Below, piece after piece: positions 27,255 to 37,453 of a DNA stretch of 64,000 nucleotides. The notes below the pieces were generated by a model that ran no database searches, was not told where the DNA came from, and saw only the letters and a program-made list of their open reading frames with translations. Source of the DNA: Pseudomonas asiatica. GTDB lineage: Bacteria; Pseudomonadota; Gammaproteobacteria; Pseudomonadales; Pseudomonadaceae. Position 1 is the first letter of the stretch. Each line of letters opens with the position of its first letter. The position numbers were made by a program, and so were the translations under genes. The stretch is from positions 62,001-126,000 of the forward strand of contig NZ_BLJF01000003.1 in assembly GCF_009932335.1 (NCBI RefSeq). The letters run 5' to 3'.

Positions 27255-28820
27255 ATGCATCGCCTCACTCACCTGCTGCCCTTCCTCTCCTGGCTCCCCC
27301 GCCAATCGGGCCGCAGCCTGCGCCAGGACCTGCTGGTGGGCCTGAGCGGTGCAATCCTCGCCCTGCCGCAATCCATCGCCTATGCCCTGATCGCCGGCCT
27401 GCCGGCCGAGTACGGGCTGTACGCCGCCATCGTGCCAGTGCTGATCGCCTGCCTGTGGGGCTCGTCCTGGCACCTGATCTGCGGCCCGACCGCTGCCATC
27501 TCCATCGTCCTCTACGCCAGTATCAGCCCGCTGGCCGTTGCCGGCAGCGCCGACTATGTCACCTTGGTGCTGCTGCTGACCTTCCTCGGCGGCATCTTCC
27601 AGTTGCTGCTGGGGCTTTTGCGCTTCGGCGCACTGGTCAATTTCGTCTCCCATTCCGTGGTGCTCGGCTTCACCCTGGGCGCCGCTGTCGTCATTGCCCT
27701 GGGCCAGCTGCCCAACCTGCTGGGCATGGACCTGCCAAGCCAGGCCACGGCGCTGAAGACCGTGCAGGACCTGGCCAGCCATGCCGGCGAGGTCGACCTG
27801 CCTTCCTTGGTTCTGGGCCTGGCCACAGTGGTGATCGGCGTGGTCTTCAAGCTCTGGCGCCCACGCTGGCCCAGCCTGTTGATAAGCCTGATTTTGGTAA
27901 GCCTGCTGGCCTGGCTGCTGCCCGGGTTCTTTGGCCATGTGCCGCGTGTGCCGACATTCACCGGCCAGCTGCCACCCTTCAGCCCGCTGCCCTTGCTGGA
28001 TGTGGAACTGATCCTGCGCCTGCTGCCCAGCGCCGTGGCAGTGGGCATGCTCGGGCTGGTCACCAGCCTGTCGATCGCCCGCTCGTTATCGGCAGTTTCG
28101 GAGCAGTTGATCGACGCAGACCAGGAAATACGCGCACAGGGCCTGTCGAACATCGTCGGTGCGTTTTTCTCCGGTTACCTGTCTTCCGGCTCATTCACCC
28201 GCTCCGGGCTGAGCTACGACGCCGGCGCCCGCTCGCCCATGGCCGGGGTATTCTCGGCGCTGTGGGTGGCGGTGTTCGCCGTTGCCGGGGCCGGGCTGAT
28301 TGCGCACCTGCCGATTCCGGCCATGGCCGGCAGCATCCTGCTGATCTGCTGGGGGTTGGTGGACCACCAGGGGATTCGTGCGCTGTTCCGGGTCAGCCGC
28401 TCGGAGTTCCTGGTAATGGCGCTGACGGCGGCAGCGACCTTGTTGCTGGAGCTGCAGACGGCGATCTATGCCGGAGTGCTGGCGTCGCTGTTCTTCTATC
28501 TGAAGCGCACCTCGCGACCACGGGTGCAACAAAGCCGTGAAGGGGAGGCGGACGTGCTGCGGGTGGGCGGGTCGATCTTCTTTGGTGCGGCGCATTACCT
28601 GCAGGTGCGCTTGCAGCGCTGCCAGGGGCCGCATGTTGTTATCGATGCGCGGCAGGTGAACTTCATCGATTACTCGGGTGTGGATATGTTGCACCGCGAG
28701 GCGCGGCGGTTGCGGCGGGCAGGGGGGAGTCTGACCCTGCACCGGGCCAGGCCGCAGGTGATCGAGGAGTTGCAGAAGCTGGAAGGGGTGGAGCTTTGTC
28801 CGATCCGGTTTGAAGAGTGA
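27255..28820 (+). CDS. SulP-family transporter with STAS domain, next to choline-sulfate genes
   Basis: 521 residues; about eleven hydrophobic segments from residue 20 to 415 including LVGLSGAILALPQSIAYALIAGLPAEYGLYAAIVP, then a STAS domain from about 430 (LRVGGSIFFGAAHYLQVRL...VNFIDYSGVDML). It is co-directional with betC-choX across a REP. By position I infer uptake of choline-O-sulfate or handling of the released sulfate; the sequence alone only supports an anion transporter. Confidence 0.88.
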   Translation: MHRLTHLLPFLSWLPRQSGRSLRQDLLVGLSGAILALPQSIAYALIAGLPAEYGLYAAIVPVLIACLWGSSWHLICGPTAAISIVLYASISPLAVAGSADYVTLVLLLTFLGGIFQLLLGLLRFGALVNFVSHSVVLGFTLGAAVVIALGQLPNLLGMDLPSQATALKTVQDLASHAGEVDLPSLVLGLATVVIGVVFKLWRPRWPSLLISLILVSLLAWLLPGFFGHVPRVPTFTGQLPPFSPLPLLDVELILRLLPSAVAVGMLGLVTSLSIARSLSAVSEQLIDADQEIRAQGLSNIVGAFFSGYLSSGSFTRSGLSYDAGARSPMAGVFSALWVAVFAVAGAGLIAHLPIPAMAGSILLICWGLVDHQGIRALFRVSRSEFLVMALTAAATLLLELQTAIYAGVLASLFFYLKRTSRPRVQQSREGEADVLRVGGSIFFGAAHYLQVRLQRCQGPHVVIDARQVNFIDYSGVDMLHREARRLRRAGGSLTLHRARPQVIEELQKLEGVELCPIRFEE

Positions 28821-28838
28821 TGTTGGGTTGAGATTTTT

Positions 28839-28933
28839 GGGGCTGCTGCGCAGCCCATCGCGACGCAAGGCCGCTCCTACACCGACCGCGCAAAGCCTGC
28901 TGACGCGGTCCCCTGTAGGAGCGGCCTTGTGTC
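28839..28933. repeat. REP pair (TAGGAGCGGCCTTGTGTC family)
   Basis: Opposed imperfect copies between convergent genes; the right copy abuts the aroE stop. Confidence 0.78.
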
Positions 28934-29758
28934 TCAGCCGCGAGCCAGCTGCCGGCGCAACTCAGCCAACACTGGCGCCGTATCCGGCCGCACCCCACGC
29001 CAGATAAAGAAAGCCTCAGCCGCCTGCTCAGCCAGCATCCCCAGCCCATCCAGCACCTTGGCCGCCCCCAGCTTCTCGGCCCACTGGCAAAACGGCGTAG
29101 GCTCCTTGCCATACATCATGTCGTAGCAAACCGTGCGCCCCGCCTCGACCAGGCTGTCGGCGATCGGCGGCAACTCACCGGCCAGGCTCGCCGAGGTGGC
29201 ATTGATGATCACATCCACCGGTTCCTGCAACCAGGCAAACCCGCTGGCCACCACCGGCCCCAGTTCATCGAACTCACGCGCCAGCTGCTCAGCCTTTTCC
29301 ACGGTACGGTTGGCAATCACCAGCGACTGCGGCTTGTGCGCCAGGATCGGCTCCAGCACGCCACGTACCGCGCCACCAGCACCCAGGATCAGAATGCGTT
29401 TGCCCGCCAGCTCGACCCCAGCATTCACCGTCAGGTCGCGCACAAGGCCAGCGCCATCGGTGTTGTCGCCCTGCAGTGTGCCATCGGCCAGCTTGCTTAG
29501 CGTGTTCACCGCACCAGCGCGCCGAGCACGCGGGGTCAGGCTGTCGCACAGGCGGTAGGCCTCTTCCTTGAACGGCACGGTGACGTTGCCGCCGCGGCCT
29601 TGCTTGAAGAAGCCGCGCGCGCAGTCGCTGAACTCGTCCAGCGGCGCCAGCAGGGTGGCGTATTCCAGGTCCTGGCCGGTCTGTTCGGCGAACAGGCGAT
29701 GGATCAGCGGCGACTTGCTGTGGCCGATGGGGTTACCAAAAACGACGTACTGGTCCAT
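28934..29758 (-). CDS. aroE: Shikimate dehydrogenase
   Basis: 274 residues. Reduces 3-dehydroshikimate with NADPH in the shikimate pathway. Substrate site [13 protein letters not shown]; catalytic Lys in [11 protein letters not shown] and Asp in [13 protein letters not shown] loop GAGGAVRG. The ATG at 29758 follows AAGGAG. Directly after hemF on the same strand (25-base gap with a DnaA box). Confidence 0.97.
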   Translation of the reverse strand: MDQYVVFGNPIGHSKSPLIHRLFAEQTGQDLEYATLLAPLDEFSDCARGFFKQGRGGNVTVPFKEEAYRLCDSLTPRARRAGAVNTLSKLADGTLQGDNTDGAGLVRDLTVNAGVELAGKRILILGAGGAVRGVLEPILAHKPQSLVIANRTVEKAEQLAREFDELGPVVASGFAWLQEPVDVIINATSASLAGELPPIADSLVEAGRTVCYDMMYGKEPTPFCQWAEKLGAAKVLDGLGMLAEQAAEAFFIWRGVRPDTAPVLAELRRQLARG

Positions 29759-29783
29759 GACGGCTCCTTGATTATCCACAGGC

Positions 29784-30773
<990 letters not shown>

Positions 30774-30829
30774 TCAAGCAAAGGCGTCCGATAGAAGGTC
30801 TTTCCCGACCCATACGACAGGAGTGCGAG

Positions 30830-31807
30830 ATGGCCAAGCGTATCCAGTTCAGCCAGCATGGCGGCCCGGAAGTGCTGCAGTTTGTGGAATTCGAACCAGC
30901 CCCGCCAGGGCCACAGCAGGTGCGTGTACGTAACCATGCGATCGGCCTGAACTTCATCGATACCTACTTCCGCAGCGGGCTGTATGCACCGCCATCCCTG
31001 CCTTCGGGGCTGGGCACTGAAGCGGCTGGCGTGGTCGAGGCCGTGGGCGAGGGCGTGACCCGGCTGAAAGTGGGTGACCGCGTGGCCCATGCCGGCGGCC
31101 CGTTGGGCGCGTACAGCGAGGTGCATACGCTGCCGGAAGCTAATCTGGTGAAGCTGCCCGACAACATCAGCTTCGAGCAGGCAGCGGCGGTGATGCTCAA
31201 GGGTTTGACCGTGCAGTACCTGCTGAAGCAGACCTATGAGGTGAAGGCGGGTGACGTGATCCTGTTCCACGCAGCAGCTGGCGGCGTGGGTTCGTTGGCG
31301 TGCCAGTGGGCCAAGGCGCTGGGGGCCAAGCTGATCGGTACCGTGAGTTCTGCCGAGAAGGCCGAACGGGCCAAGGCGCTTGGGGCGTGGGCGACCATCG
31401 ACTATAGCCGTGAGGACGTAGCCAAGCGGGTGCTGGAGCTGACCGACGGCAAGAAATGCCCGGTGGTGTATGACGGTGTGGGTGCCGACACCTGGCTGAC
31501 CTCGCTGGACTGCCTGCAGCCGCGCGGGTTGATGGTGAGCTTTGGCAATGCCTCGGGGGCGGTGAGCGGGGTGAACCTGGGGATTCTGGCGCAGAAAGGG
31601 TCGCTGTATGTGACCCGCCCGACGTTGGCGACCTATGCCAACAATGCCGAGAATACCCAGGCCATGGCCGATGACCTGTTTGCGATGATCGGCAGTGGCA
31701 AGCTGGTTGTGGATATCCAACAGCGGTATCCGCTCAGCGAGGCGGCCAAGGCACAGGCGGAGCTGTCGGCTCGGCGGACTGTGGGTTCCACAATTCTGCT
31801 TCCTTGA
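30830..31807 (+). CDS. qor: Zinc-free quinone oxidoreductase (QOR, NADPH:quinone reductase)
   Basis: 325 residues, medium-chain reductase. NNADP loop AAAGGVGSLACQWAKALGA; the QOR signature NFIDTYFRSGLY; no zinc-binding cysteine set. One-electron reduction of quinones. The ATG follows AGGAGTGCGAG. Divergent from hemF. Confidence 0.94.
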   Translation: MAKRIQFSQHGGPEVLQFVEFEPAPPGPQQVRVRNHAIGLNFIDTYFRSGLYAPPSLPSGLGTEAAGVVEAVGEGVTRLKVGDRVAHAGGPLGAYSEVHTLPEANLVKLPDNISFEQAAAVMLKGLTVQYLLKQTYEVKAGDVILFHAAAGGVGSLACQWAKALGAKLIGTVSSAEKAERAKALGAWATIDYSREDVAKRVLELTDGKKCPVVYDGVGADTWLTSLDCLQPRGLMVSFGNASGAVSGVNLGILAQKGSLYVTRPTLATYANNAENTQAMADDLFAMIGSGKLVVDIQQRYPLSEAAKAQAELSARRTVGSTILLP

Positions 31808-31812
31808 GTTCA

Positions 31813-31940
31813 CTCCCACAGGTACTGCACCGATCTTAAGTGCAGTGCCATCCCTGTGGGAGCGGGCATGCCCGCGAAGCAAGCACCGCGGTGCATGGCA
31901 CCGGCTGCGCCGGTGTTCGCGGGTGAACCCGCTCCCACAG
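31813..31940. repeat. REP cluster (three copies)
   Basis: Three GTGGGAGCGGGC-type copies (about 31813-31823, 31853-31878 and 31917-31940) with an internal GGCACCGGCTGCGCCGGTG hairpin, between convergent genes. Confidence 0.8.
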
Positions 31941-31966
31941 GTACTGCGTCGGCCTTGAACAGGGCG

Positions 31967-32275
31967 CTATGCCTGTGGAGGACGGGTAGTTGGTATCGAC
32001 TCGATACCATCGAGAATCGCCTCCACCAATCCCTCCGCCAATTCAATGGAATGCAGGCTCGACCAATACATGCCACGGCCTTCTTCGCGCAGGTACTCGA
32101 GGGCTTTCGAGCCCGTTTCGTAGGCGCCTCGCAGATACAGAGCTACATGAACCAAGGCGTCCTCGGCGGAAATGTTCGGGTTTACGGTGAACAGCGGTTC
32201 GTGGCCGGCATCGCAGCGGCCGAAGGGGCGGGTGGATGTGCAGGGTAGGGGTGGATCGGGGACAATCTTCTTCAT
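31967..32275 (-). CDS. DUF3077-type small protein
   Basis: 102 residues, MKKIVPDPPLPCTST...; a central helical region NISAEDALVHVALYLRGAYETGSKALEYLREEGRG and IELAEGLVEAILDGIES. It resembles the Pseudomonas DUF3077/DUF6124 group of small proteins beginning M-K-V/I-x-P-x-PP. The ATG at 32275 is preceded by GCGAG; an in-frame ATG at 32293 is preceded by GGTGG. A repeat-rich, possibly folded leader precedes it (32299-32444). Function unknown. Confidence 0.7.
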   Translation of the reverse strand: MKKIVPDPPLPCTSTRPFGRCDAGHEPLFTVNPNISAEDALVHVALYLRGAYETGSKALEYLREEGRGMYWSSLHSIELAEGLVEAILDGIESIPTTRPPQA

Positions 32276-32298
32276 CACTAGATCTCGCTTCATGGCAC

Positions 32299-32444
32299 CA
32301 CCCAGTCGTTACCACACGAATAGGTGGCAGCTGTACGCAGGGTGGTAAACCGGGTGGGAGATCTAAAACCCAGCAGGCACGAAGCCTCCTGCGAACAGCC
32401 GCCATGGACTGCCAAGATCACCCAGAACCCGGGTTACCACACCC
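32299..32444 (-). ncRNA. Candidate structured leader RNA of the DUF3077 gene
   Basis: Read as minus-strand RNA, element A (32444-32415) and element C (32318-32299) are direct repeats: GUGUGGUAAC...CUGGGUG. Element B (32364-32340) is their reverse complement (CCCACCCGGUUUACCACCC). B can pair with A, closing a large loop that includes a GCAGG...CCUGC hairpin, or with C, which covers the sequence before the ATG at 32293. Form suggests a cis-regulatory switch; unproven. Confidence 0.45.
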
Positions 32445-32601
32445 GATCGCCAAGTTATTCGGCGACGGCTGAAGACTAAGGGCGGAGGTTCCCACTGAGA
32501 AGGTGATGGCAGGGGACGCGGCTCGTAGGATATTTCCCAAGCCGCAAGCTGGACAGGCATTCGAAACAAAATCAGAAAAATCTGCGGGGGCTTGGCCCTG
32601 A

Positions 32602-32690
32602 CCTGTGGGAGCGGGCATGCCCGCGAACACGGGCGAAGCCCGTGCCAGGCACCGCGTTGGATTCTTCGCGGGCTCGCCCGCTCCCACAGG
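32602..32690. repeat. REP inverted pair
   Basis: Opposed GTGGGAGCGGGC-type copies, with GAACACGGGCGAAGCCCGTG inside the loop. Confidence 0.83.
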
Positions 32691-32718
32691 AGGTCCCGGC
32701 CAGGCCTGTGGATATGTA

Positions 32719-33276
32719 TCAGCCCGGGCGAACGACTTCGCCAGTGGCCAGGTTGCGAATCACACTAGGGTTCTTCCTTCCACCCAACGCCCCCCCCAGC
32801 ACGAGATCCAGCTGACCATGGAAGTACTGCTCCACCCGCAACCGGGTCTTCGCCGCCGGGCGCCCGCCCGGGTTGCACGAAGTGGAAATCAACGGACCCA
32901 CCAACGCACACAGCTCACGTACCACCGGGTGGTCACTGACCCGCAGTGCCACGGTGTCATGTTGCCCGGTAACCCACTCGGGCAACAGGTCCTGGTGCGG
33001 CACCAGCCAGGTGTTCGGCCCCGGCCAGGTGCTGCCCATGCGGTCGATCCAGTCTTCGGGGAAATCCTCAAACAAGAAGTCGAACTGGCGGATGTTGTCG
33101 GCTACCAGGATCAGGCCTTTATCCACAGGCCGCGACTTCAGCGCCAGCAGGCGATACACCGCGTCCTCGTTCCACGGGTCGCAGCCCAGGCCCCAGACCG
33201 CTTCCGTCGGATAGGCGATCACTGCGCCCGCCCGGATCTCACGTGCGGCTTGTTGCACACGAAAACTGCTCACCAT
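32719..33276 (-). CDS. tsaC: L-threonylcarbamoyladenylate synthase (YrdC/Sua5)
   Basis: 185 residues. Makes threonylcarbamoyl-AMP for the t6A37 modification of tRNA. Features are the basic ATP-binding channel [16 protein letters not shown] and [13 protein letters not shown], plus [14 protein letters not shown]. In the usual order after dprA. Confidence 0.95.
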   Translation of the reverse strand: MVSSFRVQQAAREIRAGAVIAYPTEAVWGLGCDPWNEDAVYRLLALKSRPVDKGLILVADNIRQFDFLFEDFPEDWIDRMGSTWPGPNTWLVPHQDLLPEWVTGQHDTVALRVSDHPVVRELCALVGPLISTSCNPGGRPAAKTRLRVEQYFHGQLDLVLGGALGGRKNPSVIRNLATGEVVRPG

Positions 33277-33318
33277 TTCTGTTACTCCGCCTATATACCT
33301 TGCTTGTGAGCAGTGTAC

Positions 33319-34416
33319 TTAGCCCGCGCGGGCAAACCAACGCCCGGCTTCATTGCTGACCCGGCCTTCCAGCTCCAGTTCGGTCAGCTGCGCGAGCACG
33401 TCGGCCAGCGGCAGCTCGCTGCAGTGGGCCAGGCTTTCACTGGTCTGTGGCGCGGCATGCAGCAGGGCGAGCAGTGGATGGTCAAATTTATCCACAACCG
33501 CAGGTGGCAGGTTCTGCCAACCCTGCAGGCTTTCCAGTATCTGCTCCACGCTTTCCACCAGCAGCGCGCCGTCACGGATCAACTGGTGGCAGCCCTTGGC
33601 CCCAGGATGGTGAATGGATCCCGGTATGGCATACACCTCGCGGCCTTGCTCGGCAGCCAGGCGTGCGGTGATCAGCGAACCACTGGCCAGGCTTGCCTCG
33701 ACAACCAGCACGCCCAGCGACAGCCCGCTGATGATGCGATTGCGCCGCGGGAAATTACCGGGCAGCGGCCCGGCATCCAGCGGGTACTCGGATACCAGCG
33801 CGCTGCCATTGTCGATCATCGCTTGCGCAAGCGACTTGTGGCGCTGTGGATAAAGTTTTTGCAACCCCGTACCGAGCACGCCGATCGTGCCCCCGCCAGC
33901 CTGCAATGCGGCCCGATGAGCGGCACCGTCGATGCCCACGGCCAAGCCGCTGGTAATGGTGAAACCGGCCTGCGCCAGGTAGCGGGAAAATGCCGCAGCG
34001 GTGTCGAGCGCCGGTGGTGAAGCACGCCTGCTGCCCACAATTGCCAGTTGTGGGCGCTCGAGCAAGGCCGGGTCTCCAGCTACGAAAAGCAGTGGAGGGG
34101 CATCGTCGATTTCCGCCAATAGTGGCGGGTAGCCAGGGCCGTCCCACATCAGCAAATGCTGGCCCTGGCGCTCTAGCCAGGCCATTGCGGCCAATGCACC
34201 CTCACGAACTTCGGCACTGCGCCGGGCATCGATGGTGGCCTGGGGTATGCCCAATGCGCGCCAGGCGCCGGCGGGTGCACACAGTGCCGAAGAGGCACTG
34301 CCAAAAGCCTCAAGCAAGGTGTTAAAGCGACGCAATCCCGTCTCCGGCAGCCGGTGCAGGCGTAATCGGGCCTCCAGTTCGGCAGGCGGAAGAGGCGACG
34401 AATGGTAGGTCTGCAT
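33319..34416 (-). CDS. dprA: DNA-processing protein DprA
   Basis: 365 residues. Loads RecA on incoming single-stranded DNA during transformation. Rossmann-like core: LAIVGSRRASPPALDTA, SGLAVGIDGAAHRAAL, VLGTGLQKLYPQRHKSLA, SEYPLDAGPLPGNFPRRNRIISGLS. A C-terminal winged-helix domain (LAQLTELELEGRVSNEAGRW) follows. The ATG at 34416 is preceded by AAGGA; longer starts at 34425 and 34446 exist. Divergent from def. Confidence 0.93.
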   Translation of the reverse strand: MQTYHSSPLPPAELEARLRLHRLPETGLRRFNTLLEAFGSASSALCAPAGAWRALGIPQATIDARRSAEVREGALAAMAWLERQGQHLLMWDGPGYPPLLAEIDDAPPLLFVAGDPALLERPQLAIVGSRRASPPALDTAAAFSRYLAQAGFTITSGLAVGIDGAAHRAALQAGGGTIGVLGTGLQKLYPQRHKSLAQAMIDNGSALVSEYPLDAGPLPGNFPRRNRIISGLSLGVLVVEASLASGSLITARLAAEQGREVYAIPGSIHHPGAKGCHQLIRDGALLVESVEQILESLQGWQNLPPAVVDKFDHPLLALLHAAPQTSESLAHCSELPLADVLAQLTELELEGRVSNEAGRWFARAG

Positions 34417-34623
34417 GGGGATCATCCTTGATCGAAACGGGGCCATCGACGTGGCACAAACTGTGGATAACTTTGTTGATAACGCTTTGACAACCTGTCC
34501 ATCGAATGGGCAATAAGCTGGCCCTGAAAACCCTAGACGAGCTTTCCCAGGTGCTGAAATCCTCGTTTCCCTTTATTATGTGTGCTCAGTTTTCAACCGA
34601 ACGCACAGTGACTGCCTGACCTT

Positions 34624-35130
34624 ATGGCCATCTTGAACATTCTCGAATTCCCGGACCCGCGCCTGCGCACCATCGCCAAGCCGGTGACGGTGTTCGACGA
34701 CGCCCTGCGTCAGCTGATCGACGACATGTTTGAAACCATGTACGAAGCCCCTGGCATCGGCCTGGCCGCCACCCAGGTCAACGTGCACCAGCAGGTCGTG
34801 GTCATGGACCTCAGTGAAGACCGCAGCGAGCCGCGCGTCTTCATCAACCCTACGGTCGAAGAGCTGACCCATGACATGGGCCAGTACCAGGAAGGCTGCC
34901 TGTCGGTACCTGGCTTCTACGAGAACGTCGACCGCCCGTTGCGTGTGCGGGTGAAGGCCCAGGACCGCGACGGCAAGCCTTACGAGCTGGAGTGCGAAGG
35001 CCTGCTGGCGGTGTGCGTGCAGCATGAGTTCGATCACCTCAACGGCAAGCTGTTCGTCGACTACCTGTCGCAGCTCAAGCGCGACCGGATCAAGAAGAAG
35101 CTGGAAAAGCAGCACCGCCAGCAAGCCTGA
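34624..35130 (+). CDS. def: Peptide deformylase
   Basis: 168 residues. Removes the formyl group from new proteins. Metal ligands C92 (QEGCLS), H134 and H138 (HEFDH, with E135 catalytic), and motif GIGLAATQV. Followed by an intrinsic terminator before fmt. Confidence 0.97.
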   Translation: MAILNILEFPDPRLRTIAKPVTVFDDALRQLIDDMFETMYEAPGIGLAATQVNVHQQVVVMDLSEDRSEPRVFINPTVEELTHDMGQYQEGCLSVPGFYENVDRPLRVRVKAQDRDGKPYELECEGLLAVCVQHEFDHLNGKLFVDYLSQLKRDRIKKKLEKQHRQQA

Positions 35131-35144
35131 TCCCCACCTTCCAG

Positions 35145-35176
35145 AAGGCTTGCTCCGGCAAGCCTTTTTCTTTTTT
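35145..35176 (+). terminator. Intrinsic terminator between def and fmt
   Basis: Stem AAGGCTTGC / GCAAGCCTT (9 pairs) with TCCG loop, followed by TTTTTCTTTTTT. It lies inside the def-fmt gap and ends 14 bases before the fmt ATG, so it may lower fmt expression or mark a promoter for fmt within def. Confidence 0.85.
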
Positions 35177-35190
35177 GAAGCGAGAACTCC

Positions 35191-36123
35191 ATGCGCATCG
35201 TCTTTGCAGGCACTCCAGAGTTTGCCGCCGAACACCTCAAGGCCCTGCTCGACAGCCCGTACGAGATCGTGGCCGTCTACACCCAGCCCGACCGCCCCGC
35301 TGGCCGTGGCCAGAAGCTGATGCCGAGCCCGGTCAAGCAACTGGCTGTGGCCCATGACATCCCGGTGTTCCAACCGCCGACCCTGCGCAACGCCGAAGCC
35401 CAGGCCGAACTTGCGGCGCTGAAGCCGGACCTGATGGTAGTGGTCGCCTACGGCCTGATCCTGCCGCAGGTGGTGCTGGATATCCCGCGCCTGGGCTGTA
35501 TCAACAGCCATGCTTCCCTGCTGCCCCGCTGGCGCGGTGCCGCACCGATCCAGCGCGCCGTGGAAGCCGGCGACGCCGAGAGCGGTGTGACCGTGATGCG
35601 TATGGAAGCGGGCCTGGACACCGGCCCGATGCTGCTCAAGGTGGTCACGCCGATCAGCGCCGAAGACACCGGCGGCAGCCTGCACGACCGCTTGGCCGAG
35701 ATGGGCCCGCCCGCAGTCGTACAAGCCATCGCCGGCCTGGCCGATGGTTCGCTGCAGGGTGAAGTGCAGGACGATGCCCTGGCCACCTACGCGCACAAGC
35801 TGAACAAGGACGAAGCGCGCATCGATTGGAGCCGCCCGGCCGTCGAGCTGGAACGCCTGATCCGTGCCTTCAACCCGTGGCCGGTGTGCCACAGCACCCT
35901 CGATGGCGAAAGCGTGAAAGTGCTGGCCGCCAACTTGTCCACAGCGATAGGCACCCCGGGTGAGATCCTCTCCGCCAGCAAGGACGGCCTGGTTGTCGCC
36001 TGCGGTGACCAGGCACTGAGCCTGACCCGTCTGCAACTGCCCGGCGGCAAGGCACTGAACTTCAGCGACCTGTTCAACAGCCGTCGCGAGAAATTCGCCA
36101 GCGGCAAGGTGCTGGGCCAATGA
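35191..36123 (+). CDS. fmt: Methionyl-tRNA formyltransferase
   Basis: 310 residues. Formylates initiator Met-tRNA. Formyl-transferase motif [22 protein letters not shown] with catalytic Asn/His, later Asp in [10 protein letters not shown]. The C-terminal tRNA-binding domain starts at about 205. ATGA overlap with rsmB. Confidence 0.97.
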   Translation: MRIVFAGTPEFAAEHLKALLDSPYEIVAVYTQPDRPAGRGQKLMPSPVKQLAVAHDIPVFQPPTLRNAEAQAELAALKPDLMVVVAYGLILPQVVLDIPRLGCINSHASLLPRWRGAAPIQRAVEAGDAESGVTVMRMEAGLDTGPMLLKVVTPISAEDTGGSLHDRLAEMGPPAVVQAIAGLADGSLQGEVQDDALATYAHKLNKDEARIDWSRPAVELERLIRAFNPWPVCHSTLDGESVKVLAANLSTAIGTPGEILSASKDGLVVACGDQALSLTRLQLPGGKALNFSDLFNSRREKFASGKVLGQ

Positions 36124-37430
36124 ACCCACGCCTCGCCGCCGCCCGTGCCCTTGCCGCTGTACTCAGTGGCAAGGCCTCGCTGAACAGTTCGCTGCCAGCG
36201 CAACTGGACAAGGTCGATGAACGCGACCGCGGCCTGACCCAGGACCTGGCGTTCGGTACCGCACGCTGGCAGCCACGGCTCGACCTGCTGGCGGCGCAGC
36301 TGCTGCAGAAGCCGTTCAAGGCCGCCGATGCCGATGTGCAGGCGTTGCTGCTGGTCGGCCTGTACCAGCTGTTCTACAGCCGTATCCCGGCCCACGCGGC
36401 CATTGGCGAGACCGTCGGCTGTGCCGACAAGCTGAAGAAGCCGTGGGCCAAGGGCCTGCTCAATGCCGTGCTGCGCCGCGCCCAACGCGAAGGCGAAGAA
36501 TTGCTGGCCGGCATGGAGCGCGACCCGGTGGTACGCACTGCCCACCCGCGCTGGCTGCAGAAGTCGCTCAAGGCCTTCTGGCCGGAGCAGTGGGAGGCCA
36601 TCTGCGCCGCCAACAACGCCCACCCGCCGATGATCCTGCGGGTCAACCGCCGCCACCACAGCCGCGATGCCTACCTGGCACTGCTGGCCGAGGCGGGCGT
36701 TGGCGCCAGCGCCTGCCAGTACAGCCGTGACGGTATCGTGTTGGCCGAAGCCTGCGATGTGCGCGGCCTGCCAGGCTTTGCCGAAGGCTGGGTGAGCGTG
36801 CAGGACGAAGCCGCGCAGCTGTCCGCCGACCTGCTGGAACTGGCCCCCGGCCAGCGCGTGCTCGACGCCTGCTGTGCACCGGGTGGCAAGACCTGCCACC
36901 TGCTGGAAGCCGAAGCCGGCCTGGCCCACGTGGTGGCCATCGACCTCGAAGCCAAGCGCCTGACCCGCGTGCGCGAGAACCTCGACCGCCTGCAATTGGA
37001 CGCCGAGCTGATCGCCTGCGATGCCCGCGACACCGCCAGCTGGTGGGACGGCAAGCCGTTCCAGCGCATTCTGCTCGATGCCCCCTGTTCGGCCACCGGC
37101 GTGATCCGCCGCCACCCTGACATCAAGCTGACCCGTCAGGCCGACGACATCCCGGCCCTGGCCACGCTGCAAGGTGAGCTGCTCGATGCCCTGTGGCCGA
37201 CCCTGGAAGTGGGCGGCATGCTGCTATACGCCACCTGCTCCAGCCTGCCGACCGAGAACACCGAAGTGATCGATGCCTTCCTTGCCCGCACCCCGGGCGC
37301 CCGTGAGCTGGACCTGGCCACCGAAGCCGGCCTGCGCCAGCCCCACGGCCGCCAGTTGTTGGCCCAGGAAGGCGGCCACGACGGTTTCTACTATGCCAAG
37401 CTGATCAAGATCGCCGCCTCGCGCGGATAA
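36120..37430 (+). CDS. rsmB: 16S rRNA (cytosine-967-C5) methyltransferase
   Basis: 436 residues. N-terminal NusB-like RNA-binding domain (1-140) and a SAM-dependent methyltransferase domain ([14 protein letters not shown] for [14 protein letters not shown] and LLYATCSS with the two catalytic cysteines). Translationally coupled to fmt and followed by trkA. Confidence 0.96.
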   Translation: MNPRLAAARALAAVLSGKASLNSSLPAQLDKVDERDRGLTQDLAFGTARWQPRLDLLAAQLLQKPFKAADADVQALLLVGLYQLFYSRIPAHAAIGETVGCADKLKKPWAKGLLNAVLRRAQREGEELLAGMERDPVVRTAHPRWLQKSLKAFWPEQWEAICAANNAHPPMILRVNRRHHSRDAYLALLAEAGVGASACQYSRDGIVLAEACDVRGLPGFAEGWVSVQDEAAQLSADLLELAPGQRVLDACCAPGGKTCHLLEAEAGLAHVVAIDLEAKRLTRVRENLDRLQLDAELIACDARDTASWWDGKPFQRILLDAPCSATGVIRRHPDIKLTRQADDIPALATLQGELLDALWPTLEVGGMLLYATCSSLPTENTEVIDAFLARTPGARELDLATEAGLRQPHGRQLLAQEGGHDGFYYAKLIKIAASRG

Positions 37431-37453
37431 AAACAAAAGGTAGGGAGTAGCGG

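Larger units (their letters stand above)
32276..32718. other. Long leader/intergenic region upstream of DUF3077 gene
   Basis: 443 bases. The part nearest the DUF3077 gene (32299-32444) holds three related copies of a TGGTAA/GGGTGG element. The middle part (32445-32600) has no clear gene; an A-rich patch ends at 32580. The rest is a REP pair (32602-32690). Frames running through it, including one at 32043-32405, look like chance. Confidence 0.6.

Noticed and set aside
32043..32405. 120-codon frame through the DUF3077 leader
   Set aside because: Composition (Arg/Pro/Cys-rich) and overlap with the DUF3077 gene suggest chance; the repeat structure explains the sequence better.
34576..37172. Two long minus-strand frames over def-fmt-rsmB
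   Set aside because: Shadow frames of three well-identified genes.
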